Shown one piece after another: positions 1 through 7,694 of a DNA stretch of 34,801 nucleotides. The DNA comes from Peptococcaceae bacterium BICA1-8. Its GTDB lineage: Bacteria > Bacillota > Peptococcia > Peptococcales > BICA1-8. Within the stretch, counting starts at the first letter, position 1; each line of letters opens with the position of its first letter. A model generated the notes under the pieces. It did not search any database, had not been told where the DNA came from, and was given only the letters and a program-made list of their open reading frames with translations. The position numbers were made by a program, and so were the translations under genes. Location of the stretch: positions 1-34,801 of the forward strand of contig JUEF01000097.1 of NCBI GenBank assembly GCA_000802045.1, given 5' to 3'.

Positions 1-7
1 ATTTTCC

Positions 8-42
8 ATTCTACATTCTACATTCTACATTCTACATTCTAC
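8..42. repeat. Perfect tandem heptamer, 5 copies of ATTCTAC
   Basis: Five uninterrupted copies of ATTCTAC followed by a partial ATT lie just downstream of the fetB stop codon. The array may continue to the left of the window. Other 7-bp arrays occur at 5301-5328, 5354-5381 and 19391-19418, so this belongs to a family of intergenic short tandem repeats. Confidence 0.95.
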
Positions 43-57
43 ATTTATTTTAGTTGC

Positions 58-837
58 TCAGCTAATAAGCTGGCTGTATTTATTAAAGAAAGTTTTATAA
101 GCTAGCTGGACGAAGATAAAGACCGTTAAGGATACACAGCCCACAATTCCCAGCATAATAGCAATTTGATATTCAATGGCAATTAGGGGAGAAATTCCTG
201 ATAAAATCTGTCCAGTCATCATTCCAGGCAGAAAAACTATGCCCATTCCAACCATGGAATTCAATGTTGGTAAAATTGCTGCATCAAAGGAATTGTTTAC
301 TATGTCTTTACAGGCCATTTGGGGAGTAGCCCCTAGCATTAAAGCCCCTTCTAGCAGGTGTTTTTTAGAATACATCCCATCAACCAGCCGATCTACACCG
401 AGGGCGATACCTGTCATGGAATTACCAATCATCATCCCTGCTATTGTTATAAAATATCTGGGCTCATACCAAGGTGACAACCCCAAAACAACTAGAACAA
501 AATAAAATTGGCCTACTAGGGTGCCAATTACCAGTGATAAGGCAATAACCTTTTTCAAATCAACGGAAAGCTCCCTTTTTACTCTTTGGAAAATATTAAT
601 AATGGCAAATATCTCCATAACGATTATGATTAATACCGTATATATTACATGACTATTTTCAAAAACATAGGCAAGAAGATAGCCTACTAATACTAGTTGG
701 AGAGTCATCCGGATGCTACCTACTAATATTTCTTTTTCCCTGGGAATGCCTTTAATTTTAACTATGATAAATAATATTAATACAAATATATAGGCCGATA
801 TTAACTGAATTAAGGTCAAGTCAATAATATTTTCCAT
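58..837 (-). CDS. fetB: FetB-like ABC transporter permease (UPF0014)
   Basis: A 259-residue integral membrane protein with about seven hydrophobic segments and the conserved GMMIGNSMTGIALGVDR stretch (about residues 134-150), followed by an EGALMLGATP motif typical of the UPF0014/FetB (YbbM) family. In E. coli the FetAB pair is reported to export iron and to help with peroxide resistance. The length is normal for the family. The gene starts 3 bp after the fetA stop, so the two form one operon and should make a two-component ABC transporter in the membrane. The metal is inferred from the family; no residue seen here fixes specificity. A rubrerythrin and a Fur-controlled iron importer elsewhere in the window fit an iron theme. 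Confidence 0.85.
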   Translation of the reverse strand: MENIIDLTLIQLISAYIFVLILFIIVKIKGIPREKEILVGSIRMTLQLVLVGYLLAYVFENSHVIYTVLIIIVMEIFAIINIFQRVKRELSVDLKKVIALSLVIGTLVGQFYFVLVVLGLSPWYEPRYFITIAGMMIGNSMTGIALGVDRLVDGMYSKKHLLEGALMLGATPQMACKDIVNNSFDAAILPTLNSMVGMGIVFLPGMMTGQILSGISPLIAIEYQIAIMLGIVGCVSLTVFIFVQLAYKTFFNKYSQLIS

Positions 838-840
838 TTT

Positions 841-1479
841 TTATAACTCCTTTGCCGATAAAACCAAACCATTTTTAAGTTCAATCAAATAATCACCATA
901 TTTTTGGGCAATTTTCTTGGCATGGGTAATCATCACAAGGGATTTTTTATTTTTCCTGACATCTTGAACAATACTCTCGATTACTAACTCTTCAGTTTCT
1001 TCATCCATAGCAGAAGAGGGCTCATCTAATAAAAAGACCTCGGGATTCAACAATAAGACCCTCCCTAAAGCCAAGCGCTGCTTTTCTCCGCCTGATAGTT
1101 GCTCAGCAATATTTGTAAGGGGCTTTCTTAGTTTAACCTGCTCTAATACTTCTTGTAATTTTTCATTATCAACTAAGGGCTTTTCGGCAAACTTTATGCC
1201 TATTAATAAATTTTCCTTTACTGTTCCCGGAAATATGGCAGGGTCTTGAGGCAGCATTACTACCTCACGCCTTAATTCAATCGGATCTATATCATATATC
1301 GACTGCTGTTTATAAAGAATATCCCCTTGATCACAAGAGATCAGGTTATTTAATAACTTTAATAAGGTTGTTTTCCCGCTGCCGCTTTCTCCAACAATAC
1401 AGGTAATCTTTTCTTGAGGTAAATTTAATTCTTTAATAACTAAAATGTTTTTATATTTAACATTTTTCAAGGAAAACAT
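841..1479 (-). CDS. fetA: FetA-like ABC transporter ATP-binding protein
   Basis: A 212-residue ABC ATPase. Walker A is GESGSGKTT (residues 30-38), the Q-loop is in MLPQDP (75-80), the signature is LSGGEKQ (128-134), Walker B plus catalytic Glu is VFLLDEP (148-154) and the H-loop is His186 in MITHAKK. All key residues are present, so the enzyme should be active. The short length without a C-terminal regulatory domain suits FetA/YbbL. Translation starts at an ATG behind AGGTGG. It is the first gene of the fetAB operon and follows the terminator at 1536-1563. Plus-strand TGATAAT at 1512-1518 resembles half of a Fur box, but the second half is poor, so Fur control is only a possibility. Confidence 0.85.
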   Translation of the reverse strand: MFSLKNVKYKNILVIKELNLPQEKITCIVGESGSGKTTLLKLLNNLISCDQGDILYKQQSIYDIDPIELRREVVMLPQDPAIFPGTVKENLLIGIKFAEKPLVDNEKLQEVLEQVKLRKPLTNIAEQLSGGEKQRLALGRVLLLNPEVFLLDEPSSAMDEETEELVIESIVQDVRKNKKSLVMITHAKKIAQKYGDYLIELKNGLVLSAKEL

Positions 1480-1535
1480 AATTGAGCCACCTGCATTTCT
1501 TTTTCAATTAATGATAATAATACCACATAATTGCG

Positions 1536-1563
1536 AAAAAAAAGATACCTGTATTAGGTATCT
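1536..1563 (-). terminator. Rho-independent terminator after the zinc-ribbon gene
   Basis: On the minus strand AGATACC and GGTATCT form a 7-bp stem around a 7-nt loop, followed at once by eight Ts (plus-strand A run 1536-1543). The stem begins at the base next to the TAG of the 41-residue gene, so it ends that transcript before fetAB. Confidence 0.85.
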
Positions 1564-1689
1564 CTAACCGTGTATTAAGGCTGGCAGGCATTTAACGCAA
1601 ACTCTTTCTTCTTTACCATCTACCTCAATTTTTACCAGCGGTCTATCCTTACTACCTGCTTTACATTTCATGCATTTACCTTCAGACAT
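1564..1689 (-). CDS. Small four-cysteine zinc-ribbon protein (41 aa)
   Basis: A short gene with a near-ideal ribosome binding site (AAAGGAGG, 7 nt before ATG). The predicted 41-residue protein begins MSEGKCMKCKAG and ends CVKCLPALIHG. It has two CxxC pairs (Cys6/Cys9 and Cys31/Cys34) about 21 residues apart, the layout of a minimal zinc ribbon or rubredoxin-like knuckle. It follows the molybdopterin oxidoreductase by 54 bp on the same strand and is closed by its own terminator, so co-transcription is likely. I do not know a function. A role as metal-site accessory or redox partner of the upstream enzyme is a guess from position only. Confidence 0.75.
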   Translation of the reverse strand: MSEGKCMKCKAGSKDRPLVKIEVDGKEERVCVKCLPALIHG

Positions 1690-1743
1690 AATAAGGCCTC
1701 CTTTCCCACTATGGAATCTATAACCTTATCATTTGCGTAATAC

Positions 1744-3756
1744 TTAAATATTATTTATTGACCGCACATCCACTTTTGTATCATAAAATGTACTACCTTG
1801 AGCTCGATCTGTTAAGCGCTGGGAGGTTAAAGCATTAACAGAGCTGTCACTGGGGCAGTCCCTAAGCCAAAAGACTCCTTCAGAGACCACTACACCGGAA
1901 GGAACTAGAGGAGTAATTTTTAAAACAAAAGCTACTTTACCTCTTTCATTAAAAGCGGAAACCAGCTCACCATCTGAAAATCCTTTTACCTGAGCATCTA
2001 CAGGATGCATCAATAAATACATTTTTTCCTTTTTCTCTACTAACTCATTTTGTTCATTAAAGGATGAATTTAGGGAAAAGATACTTGGAGAATTAACAAA
2101 CCAGTATGGAGCATCATCACCATGGGGTTTGAGGTATTTAGGTAAGAGATCTTCCTCTTTGTTATTATAGATTTCAATTTTTCCGGAAGGTGTTTTGAAT
2201 TTAGTCTTATAGTTCTCCGGCAGTGGTAACTCAACAGGATATCCTGCCGATAGTTTTTCTAAATCCACTTGGGCAAGCCAAGGTGTTGGTGATTCAAGCA
2301 GTTGTTTAATCATCTCCTCTGCGGTTTGATTAAAATAAGGCTCATCAAAACCTAGAACCTGGGCTAATAGCGCAAACACTTCCCAGTTAGACTTGGCCTC
2401 CCCTAATGCTTCAATAACAGCATCGGCCTTTTGAACACAATAATGACCATATGAGCGATAGATATCAGGCTGTTCCAACGATGTAGTAGCCGGAAGTATA
2501 AGGTCAGCATAAAGGGCTGTATCAGTCATAAATCTTTCATGGACAACAGTAAATAAGTCTTCACGAAGGAGCCCTTTAATCACCATATTTTGATCAGGCG
2601 TTACCGCTACAGGATTAGAGTGGTACACAAAAAGGCTCATCAAAGGCGGGTTTACAGTTTTATTCAGGGCATCCCCTAACTGGTTCATATTGATAATTCT
2701 AGTTGTTTCTTTCAACAAATCTTCTCTAGTCACTTTACTGGTATCAAAAGCAGTGGACGTAGAAATATTGGCCATAAGCCCTCCACCCGGCTTAGCCCAG
2801 GCACCGACCAAAGCTGGTAAACAGGTGATAGAACGAACTGTCATCGCACCATTACAGTAACGGGATAGGCCGGTCCCTAAACTGATAAAAGGTGCCCTAG
2901 CTTTAGCATAAAGATGGGCTAATTCCTCAATTACATCAACCTTTAACCCCGTAAGCCTACTCATTTTCTCTGGCGTATATTCATGAAGTACTTTTTTAAA
3001 TTCAGAAAAACCTTGCACATGCTCATTAATAAACTGCTCATTAGTTAATCCATCCCGAACTATCACGTGCATCATACCTAAGGCTAAAGCCCCGTCACTA
3101 CCCGGCTTCACGAGAGTAACCTGATCGCTAACCTTTGCTGTAGGAGTTTCATAAGTCTCAATTAACCACACTTTTGCTCCCTTTTTCTTTGCTGCCCGAA
3201 CATTTTGAAGGAAATGAATATTTGTGGCCATAGCATTTGTTCCCCAAAGAATTATCAGGTCACTATCTAATGCTTCATTAGGATGAGGAACAAGTGTGGA
3301 GCCCATTACTGCGGACCAACCATAGCCTTTGGAGGAAGAACAGATTGTCCGTTCCAAGCAGGAAGCCCCTAGTCGATAGAAAAAGGCCTCACCACAGTTG
3401 CGCTGGACAATCCCCATAGTTCCGGCATAGGAATAAGGCAAAATTGCTTCAGCACCATATTCTGCAATAATGTGTTGCCACCGTTCTTTTATGATTTGGA
3501 TAGCTGCATCCCAGGTTATCGGCTCAAAGTTATCGCTTCCTTTAGGACCTTTTTGTAATAATGGCTGGGTTAGCCTTTCTGGAGAATACACAGTTTTTTC
3601 ATAATGAACCATTTTCGGGCATAAAGTACCCCGGGTATAGGGATGTTCAGGATCACCCTTCACCTTAACCGCTTTTTTGTTAACTACTTCTATTAATAAA
3701 CCGCAGGTATCAGGACAATCATAAGGACAAACAGACCTTTTAATTTCCATACTCAC
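1744..3756 (-). CDS. Cytoplasmic molybdopterin (Mo/W-bis-MGD) oxidoreductase, substrate unknown
   Basis: A 670-residue protein of the DMSO reductase/formate dehydrogenase superfamily (COG0243). The N-terminal 4Fe-4S motif is C10-x3-C14-x3-C18-x27-C46. Cys139 in the ERTICSSSKG stretch lies where formate dehydrogenase H carries its metal-ligating selenocysteine (residue 140), so it may be the Mo/W ligand. The C-terminal part (about 575-665, with HPVDAQVKG and SVNALTSQRLTD) is the dinucleotide-binding domain. There is no signal peptide or Tat motif, so it should act in the cytoplasm. The GTG start at 3756 sits 8 nt after GGGGG and overlaps the upstream DUF4129 gene by 17 nt; ATG at 3750 is an alternative. 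No partner subunit is encoded nearby except the small zinc-ribbon gene. The substrate cannot be read from the sequence. Confidence 0.85.
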   Translation of the reverse strand: MSMEIKRSVCPYDCPDTCGLLIEVVNKKAVKVKGDPEHPYTRGTLCPKMVHYEKTVYSPERLTQPLLQKGPKGSDNFEPITWDAAIQIIKERWQHIIAEYGAEAILPYSYAGTMGIVQRNCGEAFFYRLGASCLERTICSSSKGYGWSAVMGSTLVPHPNEALDSDLIILWGTNAMATNIHFLQNVRAAKKKGAKVWLIETYETPTAKVSDQVTLVKPGSDGALALGMMHVIVRDGLTNEQFINEHVQGFSEFKKVLHEYTPEKMSRLTGLKVDVIEELAHLYAKARAPFISLGTGLSRYCNGAMTVRSITCLPALVGAWAKPGGGLMANISTSTAFDTSKVTREDLLKETTRIINMNQLGDALNKTVNPPLMSLFVYHSNPVAVTPDQNMVIKGLLREDLFTVVHERFMTDTALYADLILPATTSLEQPDIYRSYGHYCVQKADAVIEALGEAKSNWEVFALLAQVLGFDEPYFNQTAEEMIKQLLESPTPWLAQVDLEKLSAGYPVELPLPENYKTKFKTPSGKIEIYNNKEEDLLPKYLKPHGDDAPYWFVNSPSIFSLNSSFNEQNELVEKKEKMYLLMHPVDAQVKGFSDGELVSAFNERGKVAFVLKITPLVPSGVVVSEGVFWLRDCPSDSSVNALTSQRLTDRAQGSTFYDTKVDVRSINNI

Positions 3757-5095
3757 CTTTATTTCCCCCTATCAGATTATTTTTAGTAAACCTGGATAAA
3801 TATAATTTCCTTAAGGACCTTTCTAATTTTTTAGACGCTTCCAGACCAGGTTTTTTATTGCCATATTTATAAGCAACATAGCAATCAGTAATTAACCTAA
3901 TATTTATTTTTTGTTGTGGAAAATGATTGGATAAACGCTGACAATATTCATAAGGAGTCTCCGGCTTTTCCCGGGGATATTTTCGAGAAGCACCCCAATT
4001 TAGTAAAGCATTATAAGCCTTATAGACACTTATTTTATGGGGGAGAAAAATGAGTATACATACCCACACCTTAATCAAGTATTGTCTAAAACTATATAGT
4101 ATGTTTTTTAGCCAGGAAAGAAAGCTTTCCTCAAAATAAGGCCCTCCTCGGCCGGCATTTTCTACCTTCAGAATTTTTAAAAATATCTTCTTTATTAAAT
4201 ACAAAATAAGTAGAGCTACTATTATTAATATTACACCGATTATAACCCAACCTATTATTTTGAAAATATATGCTAACCACATAGGCATAACACTGGCTTT
4301 ATACGCAAGGGCATCTTGAGTGTTATTTTCTGTAGGCAAAGCAGTTCCCCGGTCCGGTGTTAAATGGGTCCTTTTAAACAAGAAAAGTAAAATCTGTGCT
4401 AACAAATCTCTAGCAAAGATAAGAACTGGAGTAGCAAGCTGATATATAATTCCTGCTACATTGTTCATAAAGGGGAGCATTAAACTTACCGTCAAAGCCA
4501 AGGGTATTAAAACTATAGCCCCAAATCCCAAGCCTGACCAAGCAGATGCTAAGCTTTCTTCTTCCCATTTAGTTAGTGATAAAGCGCCAGCACTACTAAT
4601 AAAAAACAAAATTAAACCGATTATGCCATTCGGTATAGGAATAGCTAAAAGGGAGGCCAGCAAAAAAATTATAAAGATTAGAGCTAAGCCTATCTCAAAA
4701 TGACTAACTGCTCTCGAATAATTGGGAACCTTTCTAGCTATCAGCGCAGTTCTAGTCCAAATCCATATAACTAATAGGACTGTGTTCCATTTTTGTAATA
4801 AAATCATTAAGCCTTCTTCAAGGGAAAAAAGTAGTTGCCCCTTTAATAGCCAGAGGACTATAGAGCCACCTAATAGTGTATAAATTATAATTTTGGTTAA
4901 AATCCGCATTTTTCTACCATACAGTATTTGATTTACAAAAGCCAAGAAGATAGCCAGTATGACTACTGTCCAAATTGGGATTATTGCCACAGAAGGTGTT
5001 TTTAAGCCAACAGCTATCAAATAATATAAAGGAAAAAGATAGCCAATTTCAGCCATTATAGTTAATAGTACATATTGAAACCTGCTTGCTCCCAT
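3740..5095 (-). CDS. Multi-pass membrane protein with C-terminal DUF4129 domain
   Basis: A 451-residue membrane protein with about eight to ten hydrophobic segments through residue 340 and a soluble C-terminal domain (about 380-450) matching DUF4129: KYPREKPETPYEYCQRL and a later CYVAYKYG block. DUF4129 domains commonly occur with moxR and DUF58 genes, sometimes fused to transglutaminase-like proteins; no transglutaminase domain is present here. I place the start at the ATG at 5095 (MGASRFQ), preceded by GGAGGTG. The longer open frame to 5209 would begin inside an intergenic hexamer repeat and is rejected. The 3' end overlaps the molybdopterin oxidoreductase by 17 nt, suggesting translational coupling. 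Function is unknown; an envelope or protein-assembly role is inferred from its partners. Confidence 0.75.
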   Translation of the reverse strand: MGASRFQYVLLTIMAEIGYLFPLYYLIAVGLKTPSVAIIPIWTVVILAIFLAFVNQILYGRKMRILTKIIIYTLLGGSIVLWLLKGQLLFSLEEGLMILLQKWNTVLLVIWIWTRTALIARKVPNYSRAVSHFEIGLALIFIIFLLASLLAIPIPNGIIGLILFFISSAGALSLTKWEEESLASAWSGLGFGAIVLIPLALTVSLMLPFMNNVAGIIYQLATPVLIFARDLLAQILLFLFKRTHLTPDRGTALPTENNTQDALAYKASVMPMWLAYIFKIIGWVIIGVILIIVALLILYLIKKIFLKILKVENAGRGGPYFEESFLSWLKNILYSFRQYLIKVWVCILIFLPHKISVYKAYNALLNWGASRKYPREKPETPYEYCQRLSNHFPQQKINIRLITDCYVAYKYGNKKPGLEASKKLERSLRKLYLSRFTKNNLIGGNKGEYGN

Positions 5096-5110
5096 GAAAC
5101 ACCTCCAAAT

Positions 5111-5296
5111 CGTTGAGGTTAAGGTTGAGGCTGAGGTTGAGGTTAAGAGTAGGATTAAAGATTTCGCTCCTACGTTCGCTAGATTCCGCTTCGCTAGATT
5201 GAACTGCAAAATCTAACGAAATGAAATGGAGTGAAACCTTAATCTAACGGAGTGAAATCTTTTGTTTTAGATAAATCTTCTCACCCTTAACCTTAA
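5111..5296. repeat. Composite imperfect inverted repeat with hexamer arrays
   Basis: The left side holds six degenerate hexamers of the GTTGAG/GTTAAG type, then AAAGATTTCGCTCC and two copies of TTCGCTAGATT. The right side holds AATCTAACG twice, GGAGTGAAATCTTT and CACCCTTAACCTTAAATCC, which are imperfect reverse complements of the left side in mirrored order. The whole could fold as one long interrupted hairpin. It lies between the DUF58 and DUF4129 genes and is not coding. Confidence 0.7.
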
Positions 5297-5300
5297 ATCC

Positions 5301-5328
5301 CTGAGCACCGGTCACCGAGCACTGAGCA
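5301..5328. repeat. Degenerate heptamer array, CTGAGCA type
   Basis: Four 7-bp units read CTGAGCA, CCGGTCA, CCGAGCA, CTGAGCA. They adjoin the inverted-repeat structure on the left and precede a second heptamer array, in the non-coding spacer between the DUF58 and DUF4129 genes. Confidence 0.75.
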
Positions 5329-5353
5329 CGAAACCCAAAAAATTGCCCATACA

Positions 5354-5381
5354 ACTAGTCACTAGCCACTAGTCACCAGTC
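5354..5381. repeat. Degenerate heptamer array, ACTAGTC type
   Basis: Four 7-bp units read ACTAGTC, ACTAGCC, ACTAGTC, ACCAGTC. Read on the other strand this is the same heptamer as TAGTGAC at 19391-19418. A GC-rich 6-1-6 palindrome, CGCGCACTGCGCG, follows at 5394-5406 just before the DUF58 stop codon and could form a small hairpin in the mRNA. Confidence 0.85.
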
Positions 5382-5409
5382 ACTTCCTACAGACGCGCAC
5401 TGCGCGCCC

Positions 5410-6489
5410 CTACAAATATACGGTATGCCTTATCCCAGCCGGTGCTGGAATGGAGGGCGATTTACTAATTATTATTAGAGTAGTCCCCCAGGTAATACTT
5501 TTCCTTTCGGCTTGAAGCATTTCCTTTAGGTCAACTAGAGGATTAAACTCCAATCGGGCCAATTTTTCTAGAACTAAGGTAGTCTGACTGGGGCCTTGGT
5601 TTACCGGTATTGATACTCCACCAAGCAATCCCTTTTGGGAAGCATTTACCACTAAACCAAAGGGAACTCTTTTTTCGTCTGCCAAAACTGCCAAAGATGC
5701 AGCTTTTGAAAGGGCTTTTTCAAACCCTATCTCATCTCCTTGTGCGAAAAATTCGACCGCATCCACCGCTACTATCAATTTTAAATCCGCTGAAGGCTCC
5801 AATAACTTTGCTAACAAATGATCTTTATTGATGCTGGCCTTCCAATGGATAAGCCGGGCTGGCATTTCGGGTGTATAATCACGTAATCCTGCCACCCGCA
5901 AAGGGTCAGGGAGAATTGGCCGTCGATCTGCCCGTTCTCCTATCAAATCTGCTGCTTTAATTCCTAAGCCCTCTAAAGGTACAATCTCAGGATAGACAAA
6001 AAGCTCCTCAGACTCCCCTAAAATAAAACGAGAATAATAAAGCCCTAACCCGTCCTTAGAATTAATCTCTAGCTCTGGTAGAGGGTAATAACCCCTTTTA
6101 GTTCCTGGTATCTCCCATGTTTCCTTTTTAGAAATATAACCCTTCAAAGCTATTGTTTTAATAATGTCTTGGCTTAATTCCTGTGGTAGTTTTTGCTTAT
6201 ATTGGATAATGGTAGGCAGTATTTTATTATTGTTAATTTTTATGTGGAGGCTAGCCTTTTCACCAGGAAAAAGTCTTCTAGGAGTAAGCTCCCTGGTCAC
6301 AGTTAGTTTTTTTAGTCCCAGCTTACTCCACCACCAGGCACTCTCGGTTATTATAAGTAAAAATAAGATTATAACCGCTGGAAGCCAGATCGAATTATAT
6401 AAAAGCATTACTAAGATTATGAATAGAATAACCCGAATAAAGCCAATGGCAAATATCGAGGTAAATGGTAAATACGATCCGCTGTTCAC
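5410..6489 (-). CDS. DUF58 (VWA-like) family protein
   Basis: A 359-residue protein with two hydrophobic segments near the N terminus (about residues 10-50) and a large soluble part. The RDYTPEMPARLIHWKASINKDHLLAKLLEP stretch (about 206-235) is the DUF58 hallmark (R-Y-G-D-x-R-x-I-x-W-x-A-type core; here the pattern is degenerate at G-D). Members usually neighbour MoxR ATPases and are thought to act with them in a membrane-linked chaperone or assembly system. The start is a GTG 8 nt after GGGGA, 1 nt from the moxR stop, so translation is probably coupled. A 314-bp repeat-filled spacer separates it from the DUF4129 gene, unusual for this operon type. No substrate protein is identifiable. Confidence 0.8.
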   Translation of the reverse strand: MNSGSYLPFTSIFAIGFIRVILFIILVMLLYNSIWLPAVIILFLLIITESAWWWSKLGLKKLTVTRELTPRRLFPGEKASLHIKINNNKILPTIIQYKQKLPQELSQDIIKTIALKGYISKKETWEIPGTKRGYYPLPELEINSKDGLGLYYSRFILGESEELFVYPEIVPLEGLGIKAADLIGERADRRPILPDPLRVAGLRDYTPEMPARLIHWKASINKDHLLAKLLEPSADLKLIVAVDAVEFFAQGDEIGFEKALSKAASLAVLADEKRVPFGLVVNASQKGLLGGVSIPVNQGPSQTTLVLEKLARLEFNPLVDLKEMLQAERKSITWGTTLIIISKSPSIPAPAGIRHTVYL

Positions 6490-6490
6490 T

Positions 6491-7435
6491 TTAAATTTCC
6501 CCTTCTTTTACCGGAGCAGCAACAGTATTTAGAACCTCTGCTATTATTTCCTTGGCATTAAATCCCCGCAAATGGTCTTCACGCTTTAATATTATGCGAT
6601 GGGTTAAGACTGGTTCGGCAAGGTATTTAACATCATCAGGGATTACATACTGTCGCCCTCGTAATAGTGCTAAAGCCCGACTTGCTTTAAATAGAGCTAA
6701 GGATGCTCTGGGACTAGCCCCTAATGTTACCCTTTGATGGCTTCTGGTAGCACGAACCAAGGCAACAATATATTCTTGAATAGATGGATGCACCTCCACC
6801 TGACGTGCCATATCCTGCCAGGTTAAAATTTCCTCGGTAGTCAGAACTGGTTCTAAATTGACTAAAGGATTTTCTTTACCATGGGTTAAAAGGATTTCCT
6901 CCTCTTCACCAGCTGTAGGATAACCAATACTAATTTTTATAAGGAAGCGGTCCAACTGAGCCTCTGGTAACAGAAAAGTACCTTCTTGTTCGATAGGATT
7001 TTGAGTTGCTAAGACCAAAAAAGGCTTTGGTAATGAAAAGGTTTGTCCATCAACTGTAATCTGCCGTTCCTCCATTGCTTCTAGTAAACTGGATTGAGTC
7101 CTAGGAACTGTCCGGTTAATTTCATCAGCAAGAAGAATATTAGTAAGTACTGGACCGGAACGGAAAATAAAATCATTAGTACGCCGGTCATAAATAAAAA
7201 ATCCCGTTATATCAGTTGGTGTGAGATCAGGGGTGAATTGGATTCTTTTAAATTGACAATTCAATAAAGCAGCCAGGGTTTTTGCCATTAAAGTCTTGCC
7301 CACACCTGGGACATCCTCGATAAGAATATGTCCATCCGCCAAAAGACCAACCAACATTAATTCGGTAACTTCTCCTTTTCCGATTACTATCCTGGCCATA
7401 TTTTCCTTTAGTTTATTAATATTTTTTAAAAGCAT
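6491..7435 (-). CDS. MoxR-type AAA+ ATPase
   Basis: A 314-residue AAA+ ATPase of the AAA_3/MoxR class. Walker A is DVPGVGKT (residues 41-48), Walker B is ILLADEIN (100-107), and the sensor 1 region is LATQNPIEQEG (142-152). The C-terminal lid domain includes GASPRASLALFKASRALALL. Length and motif order are typical. MoxR proteins are thought to act as chaperones that mature or load cofactors into partner proteins, usually with DUF58/VWA proteins encoded next door, as here. The ATG at 7435 follows GAGG. It is the first gene of a likely operon through the DUF58 and DUF4129 genes into the molybdopterin oxidoreductase; a role in that enzyme's maturation is an inference from this layout. Confidence 0.9.
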   Translation of the reverse strand: MLLKNINKLKENMARIVIGKGEVTELMLVGLLADGHILIEDVPGVGKTLMAKTLAALLNCQFKRIQFTPDLTPTDITGFFIYDRRTNDFIFRSGPVLTNILLADEINRTVPRTQSSLLEAMEERQITVDGQTFSLPKPFLVLATQNPIEQEGTFLLPEAQLDRFLIKISIGYPTAGEEEEILLTHGKENPLVNLEPVLTTEEILTWQDMARQVEVHPSIQEYIVALVRATRSHQRVTLGASPRASLALFKASRALALLRGRQYVIPDDVKYLAEPVLTHRIILKREDHLRGFNAKEIIAEVLNTVAAPVKEGEI

Positions 7436-7513
7436 AGCTAAACCTCACAATTTATAAGATATTTTCTAAATGTCATATACTTAATTTATCAAATATCCTC
7501 GGAAATAGAAATA

Positions 7514-7561
7514 AGAAATACCCCCCTTGTCAGTATTTCTCACTTTATAAATATATTTATA
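7514..7561. promoter_or_regulatory. Two operator-like inverted repeats between moxR and rbr
   Basis: AGAAATAC (7514-7521) and GTATTTCT (7533-7540) are perfect 8-bp inverted arms 11 nt apart. Six bases further, TATAAATATATTTATA (7546-7561) is a perfect 16-bp palindrome. Both lie in the divergent spacer, upstream of the likely rbr promoter. The second has the AT-rich character of PerR-type sites, but I do not assign a regulator. Confidence 0.4.
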
Positions 7562-7618
7562 TCACTGTTTTAGCTACACAAAAAATCGTTTTAACTTTAT
7601 GCTATCAGGGTAAAATAA

Positions 7619-7646
7619 TTGAGAGGAATACTAATAAAAATATAGA
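7619..7646 (+). promoter_or_regulatory. Probable sigma-A promoter of rubrerythrin
   Basis: TTGAGA, a 16-nt spacer, then TATAGA, ending 48 bp before the rbr start codon. This is the best -35/-10 pair in the spacer. Confidence 0.45.
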
Positions 7647-7694
7647 ACCATATAAGAACAACTTTACAAAAAACAACTTAAAGGGGGAAATTAA

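Noticed and set aside
8..42. CRISPR array
   Set aside because: Units are 7 bp and directly tandem, with no spacers and no cas genes.
176..505. 109-codon plus-strand frame inside fetB
   Set aside because: Antisense to a well-conserved membrane protein gene, with no ribosome binding site or recognisable product; the same applies to the other plus-strand frames over minus-strand genes.
1500..1530. Fur box controlling fetAB
   Set aside because: Only one 7-bp half matches; the other half does not.
5096..5209. N-terminal extension of the DUF4129 gene by 38 codons
   Set aside because: The extension is a translation of intergenic hexamer repeats, and the ATG at 5095 has a strong GGAGGTG site.
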